Assembly (NCBI RefSeq): GCF_025612915.1
Contig: NC_069117.1
Span: forward strand, 27,415,085 to 27,479,084
Reading direction: 5' to 3'
DNA length: 64,000 nt
Origin: Magallana angulata
Taxonomy: Eukaryota > Mollusca > Bivalvia > Ostreida > Ostreidae
Positions within the stretch are counted from its first letter, which is position 1. Each line of letters opens with the position of its first letter. This document shows, in pieces, positions 55,072 to 64,000 of the stretch. The position numbers and the translations under genes are program-made. The notes under the pieces are model-generated. The model saw only the letters and a list, made by a program, of their open reading frames with translations, ran no database searches and had not been told where the DNA came from.

Positions 55072-55369
55072 CATGCTATGTCAGACATCAGCTCTCTGAA
55101 AACAGTATTTGAATTAAGCAATTTTATACATCGTTTTCTCCCTTCTTGGTCATCGTAGAGACATTTTAAAATTTTATTTGAAAAGCAACGTCTTATCTGG
55201 TAAAGTGAAGGAAACGTTTGAAACCGGACATATCTTCTTGTGCTAACGAATTCCCTTCAAATATGTTTAATATATATATTTAAAAAGATACTTAGATGGT
55301 TGGGGCACTACTGTACATGCACGACACTGGTCCATGTTTATTGATAAAACTACAGTAGAGATGATGAGG

Positions 55370-57333
55370 TCAGTAAAAGGTCGGAGCCCCCCCCCCCCGT
55401 GTCACGCAGCTTAAACAGTTGGGGAGTGGGGGATATTCACCGGAGGATGTAGGAGATAATGATTCAAGAGATGCGGATTCGTGAAGGGAGTCAGTTCCAC
55501 TGGTCCTCTTCTTGGTGCCACGTCTAAGGAATCTCTGAGGTTAATATAAAAAGTTGAAGGTAACCAAAGTCTTTAATTATATAATGTAAAAGGTTAAACA
55601 AGCTACATGTATATGTGGAAGATAATGCACATTACTTTACCATGCAATATACATAATTGTTGCTTACCATTACTGCAGGCCTCTTGGTAAGAACAGCTTT
55701 TAAAAGCGCTGGCTGACAGTACCTCCGTGGGCTGTAACGAATATAAAGAATTACGAAATTGGTGCAGTAAAAGTTTTGCATTTGGTACTTTAACTTATAT
55801 AATTATATCTAAAAAGAATATTTATATCGCAAAGCATATTACTGCATTGTATTTGAGGCACTGATTTTATACTGTTACTAATAATCCTAAGCTGCAACAT
55901 TGATTGATCGACGTCACCCGTTGACATGCCTTGTCAGGCATCTAACTTCTATTTGAATTAGGTTCTTTTACATTTATTTTGCTTTTTACCTAAGAAATAA
56001 TCGTAAACATTATTGTTTGCAAAAACGTTATTCATCAGCGACTTGCTTGGTAAAGAGAGGGAAAAGTTTAAAACAGAACAAATGAAAGCTTATTTTCTTG
56101 TGCTAACGAATTATGGTAAAATATGTTGTAATATAAAAACATATATCAATACTTATAAAGATACAGAAATGGTTTGGGAACTACCGTGCGTCTCCAATTC
56201 ATTTACATGAACAAAATACGGTGGAGTTGATGTAAACATTAAATTCCTGTCTTCACGACACTTTGATAGCTGAAAGGATTAAAAAATCAAAAAGAAAGTC
56301 AAGGCTATTAAATCTCAAAACATTCTCGGGTACAAACTTCCGGTTTACAAATTTTGGTACTGCAGTTATGATGTATAAAATCCGAGATTCCTCCGACTCT
56401 TGCCTCCGCCATTTACGAATTAATTCATGTTTGCAGTTATATAGGGTTAACAGTCGGAAGTGTCTCGGATTAGGGTTTACACTCCAAAATGAAGACTAAA
56501 ATGCAAACATGATATCCGTCCCCTGGCAGGTCCATCTTCAAGCTATGGGACTCGGTGACCGTCAATACGTTAATGTATGTTTTTATCATTACACTAGAAA
56601 AAAATATAGCAACCATGAGTTTGCCTACTGGAGGTTTGTGATATCTTTCCTCAATAACATGATGTTTCATCTGATTTTTGTTTAAATTATTTCCATGTGG
56701 ACGATGTCAGGGATCGGCCTTTTTAATGAAAATGGTAAATATTTAGTAAACGTAGTTACGCCACGGTACCTAGTAACAGTCTGGCTTCAGCGCCTATTTT
56801 TTTTCCCCAAGAGATAAGCTAGACATGTTAAAAAGCAATGACACGTCATTTTATTGATAACTTATTATTACCCTCGTTCTCTCATTTATTTGTTCTACAT
56901 ATCATTTCTGACACCTTTCTAAGAACTTTTATTGTCTCTAATAATTGTTTTAAAAACGACATCAAGATGACAATTCGTGTTAAGCTATACAAATAAGTTT
57001 ATTCTTTACGACTAAGTAAACCAATTTTTGATTTTGAATCCGATTACCTTCGTTCTAGCTGCAGGTCTGTAGCTAGAATGAAGGTAACACGACCAGGTCG
57101 TCCATCCAAATTTTTTCAGACGGGGAGCTACAGACCTGCAGCTACCTTCGTTCCGGTCCGTGTACCGGTTCACAATTGTCATCCCTAATTCATTAAACAA
57201 AAATTATATATTCTTATATATACCAAATACCTACATACCAGATACTGTGAATCAGTAGCATTACTTTCTGTGTTAATTCATGTTATACTTACACGAATAC
57301 CGGGCCTTTTGCACAATGTGTGTGGACAACCAT
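55370..57333 (-). CDS. relative of the unknown 30-kb gene (three exons, 89 aa)
   Basis: Exons 57293-57333 (ATG, MVVHTHCAKG), 55668-55731 and 55370-55534 join with strong GTAAGT/GTAAGC donors in matching phase to a TGA. The last two exons are related to exons 3 and 4 of the 30052-31179 gene: both have KRPAVM at the end of one exon, RFL at the start of the next, and ESLSPTxS later. At DNA level the first half of exon 3 aligns with the paralogue in a different frame, so either the frame shifted after duplication or one copy is decaying. The tail (CVTRGGGAPTFY) runs through a 12-base G tract whose length would change the end. The first exon is the weakest part of the model. Confidence 0.35.
57056..57144. 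mobile_element. 89-bp Mutator-like remnant with intact ends
   Basis: TAGCTGCAGGTCTGTAGCTA at the left, complement at the right, and the 9-bp target duplication CCTTCGTTC on both sides (57047-57055, 57145-57153). It is almost only the two termini of the family at 31635 and 49771. Confidence 0.8.
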
Positions 57334-57420
57334 CTACTCGTGTACCAGCAAAACTACCCGTAAAAAGGCACAGTCCTCTTCATTTCTTATGCTTTAGTAT
57401 TTTTATTAACAATTTTGCAG

Positions 57421-57602
57421 ATGATTGTACATCGGGATACCATATCGAGAATGAAGTATACACAATTTGTATATTTTCCTCAAGGATTAAGCCACACACT
57501 GCCTTATTTTACAACATAGCCAAATACCGTGTTCACAATCCCTGTCTGTACAGATCTTACGGTCATATGATCTTACGTCGTGAACCTAGTGAGCACAATT
57601 AA
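57421..57602 (+). other. possible third VWC-like terminal exon
   Basis: A strong acceptor (ATTAACAATTTTGCAG) ends at 57420, followed by a phase-1 frame of 2+180 bases to TAA. The text starts DDCTSGYHIENEVYTIC, recalling the CTxG...I....C opening of module 2 in the two VWC-like genes, then diverges. It could belong to VWC-like gene 2 by alternative splicing, to an unseen gene, or be chance. Confidence 0.3.
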
Positions 57603-57767
57603 TGTGCTCTGCTCTCCTAAACAGAGTCCATTGATTTGATCGATGACGATTACTTACAGCACGAGTTCTTTTAAATGGGCAGTGTAAATTGAATATTACG
57701 GGACCAATCAATGCTCGAAAGTAACTGTTCATCTATTAAAAAGTCACTAATAAGCATTTGTAGTCGA

Positions 57768-58424
57768 TAGGTGAACACTACTCATTAGGCTAGAGAGACC
57801 CCGATCGGTGAACACTACTCATTAGGCTAGAGAGACCCCGATCGGTGAACACTACTCCCTAGGCTAGGGGCACCTCGACTAGGCTAGGGACATCTCGATC
57901 TGTGAACACTGCTCACTAAGCTAGAGAGACCCCGATCGGTGAACACTGCTCACGATGCTAGAGAGACCCCGATCGGTGAACACTACTCACTAGGCTAGGG
58001 GCACCTCGACTAGGCTAGGGACACCTCGATCTTTGAACACTGCTCACTAAGCTAGAGAGATCCCGATCGGTAAACACTGCTCACTAGGCTAGAGAGACCC
58101 CGATCGGTGAATACTGCTCACTAGGCTAGGGACACCTCGATCTTTGAACACTGCTCACTAGGCTAGAGAGACTCCAATCGGTGAACACTGCTCACTAGGC
58201 TAGAGAGACCCCGATCGGTGAACACTGCTCACTAGGCTAGGGACACCTCGATCGTGAACACTATTCACTATGCTAGGGACAGCCAGATCGGTTAACACTG
58301 CTCACTAGGCTAGAGAGACCCCGATCGGTGAACACTACTCTCTAGGCAAGGGGCACCTCGATCGGTGAGCACCACTCAATATGCTGGGGACAGTCAGATC
58401 AGCGAACACTACTCACTTGGCTAG
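57768..58424. repeat. 37-bp tandem array, about 17 copies
   Basis: The unit is based on GATCGGTGAACACTGCTCAC followed by TAGGCTAGAGAGACCCC. Variants carry GGGACACCTCGATC or GGGGCACCTCGACTAGGC, producing a higher-order pattern of short and long units. No open frame of interest. Confidence 0.92.
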
Positions 58425-58429
58425 AATCA

Positions 58430-59090
58430 AACAATCATTACACAAATCAGTGTACAGTTATATGATAACACAATTTAAAATTGTTTAATCAGTGCTTGAT
58501 GATTCCTGATATATATGCAGAAGACAATGTACATGTATTGGGCAAATTTTACTATTTGGATCTTAAAACACGTCCATTTTCAGTACTATACCAGCAATCT
58601 AGTAGTAAACAAATATTTACTTATATTCTAAAGTAACTTATTTTGGCCGAAAATGCAGCACTAGGTTCGGTTTATATATTGAATGCCCATTTACTGTAGT
58701 ACATGTAAAACTGTAAAAATGCATGCCCAATAACAAATATTTGTGAGTGTTTGTTACGGTATAATTACTATTATAGAATATTTAAACGTTTATAAATGAG
58801 CAATGAAGTAAAGTTAATATGTTATGTATGTGTTTTCATAAGGGTCCATAGGAGCAATGTTCAGTGTGTAAATGAGTCCCGTTAGAAGACAGTACACACA
58901 GTATATGTACTACATTAAAGTAAGAAGTACATGTATGTGGTTCACCCTACGCAAGCTTAGTTCCGATTTCTCTGTTATACCATATACACCTGCTTTGATT
59001 CCAATGTCCATGTTTATGTCTTCGTATATATAAATTAAGGTAAGACACCAGATAAATATGTATATCATAAAGTATAATTATACATGGGCG
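58430..59090. other. intergenic, nothing recognised
   Basis: AT-rich sequence with scattered ACATGTA words and no coding region, RNA gene or clear repeat. Confidence 0.5.
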
Positions 59091-59092
59091 GA

Positions 59093-59287
59093 TCCAGACA
59101 TTTTTTAAAAGTGGGGGTCCATCGGTTATTGAGTTTGCCGAAGGTGGCGGGAGGGGGGGGGGGTCCCGAAGCATAATTTTGGTTGGTTTATAATTTAATC
59201 TAAAGATTGTCTTTTTTCTTTATTTTGCAGGGGGGGGGGGTGGGGGTGGACCCCCCCCCCCCCCGACCCCCTCTAGATCTGCGCATG
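59093..59287. mobile_element. MITE with CATGGGCGGATCCAGA ends (second copy)
   Basis: The left end CATGGGCGGATCCAGA and right end TCTAGATCTGCGCATG match the 13191-13360 family; the interior contains poly-G/poly-C blocks. TATAATT occurs close to both sides and may be part of a target duplication. Confidence 0.6.
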
Positions 59288-59291
59288 TTAT

Positions 59292-59973
59292 AATTTCCCG
59301 GCTAGACAACAGATGCGCCGCGCCGGTAGTATTCAATAAACTGTTAACTGGTAAATTATACACTTTCCACGACACTCTTCGAATCTCAAGGAACAAACGT
59401 GTTTGACAAATTCTTAGCCCTTTAATCATTTGTCTTCTCTCCCAGAAATGAACTAAAACGTTACCAAATTATTGGATGAATCACATCAATGGAGTATTGA
59501 AGTAACTGAAGAAATAGCACACAAACAATAACATTTTATTAACCAATTTGACAAATCTAATATTGATATTGTTATGAAATTGGTAAAGGTCTGTACTGAT
59601 AACCAGTGCTTGTATTTTTAAGGTTTACTAGTACTTATAAACCAGATTTGTAGCTCACTGGTCGGAAAAAAATTGATGGACGCACAGTCAATTTTAGCAT
59701 TACAAGTAATCGTAATGTAATGCATTACTTCCAAAATTCTAGTGTAATGCTGGCATTACTTTGCTTTTCTATGCATGTTCATATGTAAAATCGTCATGAA
59801 TTGAATAACTGAAATTGTATTTGATTAAAAATTGTATTAAAGAAGAAAAATAGCAAAAATGAATGCACTAAAAAGAATGCACTGTCCAACCATAATCCGT
59901 GATCTCTTGAAGCTTAAAAATTACTTCCAATATTATAACCCATTTGAAAATAATTAATTTTACCCCCCCCCCC

Positions 59974-60052
<79 letters not shown>

Positions 60053-60185
60053 ATTCGCCCCAAGCCTGATCAGAGCTACATGTACAGTGCCACCCAGTAA
60101 AAAAGATTGTTTATTTATTGCGCAAAAAGTGCGCTGCATCTCCATTATTTCTCTGTACATTTCAAAATATCACTAACCGTGTGTT
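59292..60185. other. intergenic; decayed Mutator-like pieces and a (CT)n run
   Basis: 59638-59690 (TTTGTAGCTCACTGGTCGG) and 60066-60135 (with TTTATTTATTGCGC) are eroded ends of the Mutator-like family; the latter resembles the arm of the 31635 element. 59976-60048 is an uninterrupted (CT)n run preceded by poly-C. No gene. Confidence 0.55.
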
Positions 60186-60440
60186 CTAAATATATTCTTT
60201 GAATACTCTTGTTGTTTTGTTGTTTGAATTGTAAATATACACTAATTCTGGTAGATGTTCTGTCCATTTCCGTTTCTGTTCTGGTGATAAGGTTTTTAAC
60301 AAATTATGCATAGTTCTGTTATATCTTTCAACTTGTCCATTTCCTTCCGGATGATATGGGGTGGTTCTACTTTTGGAAACATGGTACATATCACAAAGTT
60401 CTTTGACGATGGAACTCTCAAAGTTTCTCCCTTGATACAT
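60186..60440 (-). mobile_element. Ty3/Gypsy integrase fragment
   Basis: Encodes part of a retroelement integrase core: the [16 protein letters not shown] and [20 protein letters not shown] phrases are typical of Ty3/Gypsy elements of metazoans. Only about 85 codons remain and no LTRs were found nearby, so it is a broken relic, old relative to the BEL/Pao element. Confidence 0.8.
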
Positions 60441-60673
60441 ACTCGTTTGTTACACATATTTCACTATTTCAAAAACCACCAAAAAAAAAACAACAACATC
60501 AAAAAACAAAACATGTACTTGACTTGCCAGACCTAGATATAGGTCTACATATAACATTTCTATGTTCCAAATACGCTTCCGTAATTATCATCAGATCGGT
60601 CGCACCCATTGTTCCGTGTACAAGTTACTATCAAAGGCTAACTTTTTAAAGTACAACCTAACACAACACAAAC

Positions 60674-62302
60674 ATGGCAGACGATCTCCGGAGCAGGTGA
60701 TAATGAATCTTTATTATTACGATTATTAATCAATGTAGTTCAATGAATTATATGTATTTCCATGTATCGTTATGATATTGATCAATAAAAAAATTAGCAT
60801 AATCGACAGAAGTGAAATTTTAACACATACTAGATTTTTTTACTGTTTACCAACGAGGAATTTCGGGTTACAGCTAATATTGTCAACTGTTTACTTATCA
60901 AAATTTCACGTGGCAAGGTGAAATATATATCCATTTTAAATATAAACACATCACGCATTTAAAGGCTCAGTGATAGATATTCAGAAGCCTGTGGTTTGGT
61001 AAATTATTAGAAAGAATTGAGTAGGAAATGATACACACATGAAAAGGAAAGTTGTATGCCTTAATTTTATGATTAAAGCTTAGCAATATTCATAAATAGG
61101 TACATGTAAGAGTCGGCACCCTTCAATTTTTTTTTACCTGATTGCACACCTCTAACTGAATTAAACTCATGTCCAGTGTGTAGTAATCCTTTATGCGTCT
61201 TAGGTTTTAAACTATTCAGTCAAGTGAAGTCATACCCAAACAGACTAATGATCCATTGGTCCGGTGGTTAACAATGATACTTGGGTTGTGAATGTTAAAG
61301 ATAATCTGTTTAGGTTAGGTTTTGATATAATCACAATAATTAAGAAATCATGAGATAAATGAATGCAGAATACTTGATAATATAATGTCATCTTCAGTAA
61401 GTTTTCCAAAGAGGTCCCTATATCAACATTTGATAGAAAATTTCTGTTTACATGCAACATTATTTTTTAAAAAACAATTAATTAGATTGACAAAGGACTA
61501 TGTGTGGTTTTATGCATATTTTGCCCCCAAAATTAAAGTTGTATAAAGCACATTAAAATGATTTTTTTTTATATTCATGAAAAAAAAGATGAATATTTGC
61601 TGGATTGATATTATTAACCACTCTGAGTGATAATAGATTTAACCTGCTTGCCATTATTGACAATATGCTCTTTTTAATATTCTTAGAATTATGAAGGACG
61701 AGGCTCATACAAACAGTGTGATGAAGACCATGATCCTCTTCAGCTTGGCCATGATTTTCTTCCCTGTCTTTTTGTATTTCTTCTCCAAAGCTGTGATATT
61801 TGAAGGTGGGTTGATGCAATCAAACAGATCTAAACAGGTCACTGAGGTACATTGTATCTTACAAATGCCTGCATGCACCATGTACATGTGTAATTCAATT
61901 TGTATAACCTCCTTTAAAAAATCAAATTCAGTATAGTACTATCTACATACTATTGTAGAATCTACTTTTAAAAATCAAATTTATTGCAGAGCTACATGTA
62001 TCTTGGTCAATTGTAGTGTACCATGATTAATTAAAAAAAAATGTAATTTTGTAAAATGCCTCCACAAGTAAGAGTTGTTGCTTTGTTATATACTAAGGAA
62101 ATACATGTACTAGCTTTAGTATTTTTCACATGATTCTGATTTTGTGTAATGTATTTCAGGAACTATGGGAATATCCAGCCAAGACAGCTCTTTCTATTCA
62201 GCTTTTGTAGCCATAGGAGCAGTGCACATTATTCTCGGACTCTTTCTGTATGCAGCCTTTACAGAAGATACGTCAAAACCGACAGACTTGAAGGCAGAAT
62301 AG
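60674..62302 (+). CDS. VMA21: V-ATPase assembly factor VMA21
   Basis: Exons 60674-60696, 61687-61805 and 62160-62302 join in phase to 94 residues (human 101). VMA21 is an ER membrane chaperone needed to assemble the V0 sector of the vacuolar proton pump. Transmembrane helix 1 covers about residues 22-40 (MILFSLAMIFFPVFLYFF), followed by the family's SKAVIFEG lumenal turn and the GISSQDSSFYSAFVA segment that leads into helix 2 (about 60-80, AVHIILGLFLYAAF). The C terminus is charged and ends KAE; the usual KKxD-type ER retrieval ending is not obvious. The first exon is tiny (MADDLRS). A 3' UTR with AATAAA follows at 62908. Confidence 0.93.
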
Positions 62303-62907
62303 TGTCCAGTGTTATGCAATATTTTAAATTTGGGTTAGGTATGATACATGAATTGTATGTAAAAGCACTATTGATTAATGTGTAGAAATTTATGTACATG
62401 GAAGTAGATTTGAGAGTTTTTATGTTTGATAGTCAGTGTGTAGGCTAGGAAAGGAGAGGAATGCTTGACGAATTTTAGTCCCAATTAAGAGTGCAAAGAT
62501 GATGATGAGTGATCCTTGTCAAATTTATGTACGTTTATGTTTGGTTTAGTTCTAATTTCATTCATCACACTTTGTGCAGAATGATTAGATAATTGCAAAG
62601 GCTAGTTTGTTAATTTTGTCGTAGGTTTTTATACATGTATGTTGTTGAACTGAAATATCAGAAATGAAGTGTAAAATATTTTCTGCTCTCTCAAGAACCA
62701 CATACTGTTATCTTTTTTTATTTCATGAACAAACTTATTTTTTAGTAACCCGTGTAAAAATATTTTGTATTTATAATAATTTAATAATAAAAAAACAAGT
62801 ACAATTTTGTTTATATACTTTATGAATAAATGTGGATGTTTCTGCATGTTATTATTAATTATGAAGCAAATCCATACTGGAAACAATAAGCATGTATGTA
62901 GTTGTTA

Positions 62908-62913
62908 AATAAA
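62908..62913 (+). terminator. polyadenylation signal AATAAA for VMA21
   Basis: AATAAA about 600 bp after the VMA21 stop in otherwise AT-rich, gene-free sequence. It is the last canonical signal before a repeat begins at about 62985; the real cleavage site could be earlier. Confidence 0.4.
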
Positions 62914-62984
62914 GAATATATCACATAGATTTTATGTATGTTGACATGGCAGTTATGCAATATTCAGTATATTATGATCCTGTA

Positions 62985-63242
62985 TATGTAGAACCATTTT
63001 AACAAGACCTTGGACTTGCAGTAGGACGTGGCTATCTATTTCTTGCGTCAAAACAAGTAAACAATGACGCGGTTTCAAGCGAAATATGCACTGAATTGCC
63101 TTGTCTTGGCTCAAAAGCCAGACAAATCTTGTCAATCGCAGAGAGCCATGGCTGATAGTGAAATAGACAGGCCTACATCACATTGCTGTTTATCACAACT
63201 ACCCAAAGTCCAAGCTCTTGTTAAAATGATTCTATTTGTGAT
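62985..63242. repeat. 260-bp inverted-repeat MITE
   Basis: The arms near 62988-63020 and 63205-63240 are complementary, around CATTTTAACAAGACCTTGGA and its imperfect complement. The interior contains no supported gene; the frames crossing it are artefacts. Confidence 0.5.
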
Positions 63243-64000
63243 GTACCATAATTACATTCCACAAATAAAATCATTATCAGATTATTGGTTGGTTGTCCTT
63301 TTATATGCTATTTTTAAAAAATCCTTGCAGCACAAGTTCATCGTATGCTGAATATAAACTGTCTTTATTTGCTATCCTTGTTTCAGAGCCAGTAAAGAAA
63401 ACAATGAAAATAGGAATTTGACTTAATCTGAGCAGTAACGTAAAGAGGGTATAATATACTAGTACTATATGCCCCCTTCCCCAATTTTGCTAAGATTGAG
63501 TCGATCTGTGTTATGAAACGTTATCGGATTTATAAGAAATAATCAAGAAAACAGTCATTTGTTGAGAATATTTGCTCATGACTAAACAGTTCACTACTTG
63601 AGGTTGGCATAAAAGACACGTAAATGTACATGTACATGTAGCATCTTTTTTTTTAAGGGTGGGGCCCAAAAAGTGTGGAGGGGGGGGGCAACTCAATATG
63701 AATTTAATTTTTTGTTTGTTCATAAAAAAAAACTGTTTGCTAAAAAAATGTGCCCTCACCCCAACCCCTCCAATGCTACGTGTCTGCATAAATGTCGCAA
63801 ATAACACGGGATTTATCATGCCATCATCAACGGATCAACATTTAGTATTCATGTAGCGGTATCCTGTTAAAACTCGATGCCCCGACTTGTCAGCTGTTAA
63901 TACATTTTGAAGTGACATTGATGTTAACTATGCTACTATGGCGAGGTAAATATCCGACACATTGGAATTGTGACTAGGGGAACACTATATTTACATTACC
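63243..64000. other. intergenic; poly-G repeat copy at about 63640-63790
   Basis: ACATGTAGCATC and CAATGCTACGTGTCTG bound a G-run unit related to 47045-47375. The rest of the stretch has no recognised feature up to the window end. Confidence 0.45.

Noticed and set aside
57012-57200. 62-codon minus-strand frame
   Set aside because: Runs through the 89-bp Mutator-like remnant and its target duplication; artefactual.
57655-57731. Possible minus-strand first exon (MNSYFRALIG) before a GTAAGT donor
   Set aside because: Good donor, but its phase does not join the downstream exons; no partner exon found.

Overview
The window looks like nuclear DNA of a marine bivalve, most likely an oyster relative. 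It is AT-rich, with small genes split by short GT-AG introns, many long poly-G/poly-C runs, (GA)n/(CT)n microsatellites, and a dense layer of MITEs, SINE-like units and nested transposons. The retained host genes are animal genes: AMDHD2, VMA21, a B-box/NHL-type TRIM-like gene, a FLYWCH finger gene and LRAT-domain genes. Gene assignments rest on reading frames, splice-site phase and recognisable motifs; no database search was possible.

Layout. 0-9 kb: two tandem minus-strand LRAT (NlpC/P60-type) genes about 7 kb apart, with a 51-bp minisatellite and TTAA-flanked MITEs between them. 9-16 kb: repeat-rich, with no confident host gene; a decayed LINE is split by a TA-flanked mariner-type MITE. 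16.8-20.4 kb: a two-exon minus-strand gene for a small single-pass membrane protein, whose intron hosts a plus-strand FLYWCH-finger gene and a 1.1-kb MITE. 21.9-26.4 kb: a complete nine-exon AMDHD2 (N-acetylglucosamine-6-phosphate deacetylase) gene, flanked by two inverted copies of one MITE and with a SINE just before exon 7. 28.6-29.7 kb: an inverted copy of a repeat also seen at 4.9-5.7 kb. 30.0-35.1 kb: a four-exon gene of unknown function behind twin CRE sites, then a small secreted cysteine-rich (VWC-like) gene.

35.2-46.1 kb: one very large Tc1/mariner (DD37E) unit with TA target duplications and 19-bp terminal repeats. It carries about 470-bp inner inverted repeats and zinc-finger gene relics, and is itself invaded by a whole-looking, young BEL/Pao LTR element. 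47.4-48.9 kb: the TRIM-like gene. 49.0-52.0 kb: an unusual foldback element whose two ends are arrays of the palindrome TTGCGTTTAAACGCAA; it contains a nested Mutator-like foldback element. 53.2-57.6 kb: a second VWC-like gene with extra candidate last exons, and an inverted relative of the unknown 30-kb gene, so the two-gene block appears duplicated. 57.8-58.4 kb: a 37-bp tandem array. 60.2 kb: a Ty3/Gypsy integrase scrap. 60.7-62.3 kb: VMA21.

The housekeeping genes act in unrelated pathways (amino-sugar catabolism, V-ATPase assembly) and show no joint regulation. The most unusual content is in the mobile DNA: the palindrome-array foldback element, the Mutator-like foldback family (three copies with 9-10 bp target duplications), and the large cargo-bearing DD37E element.
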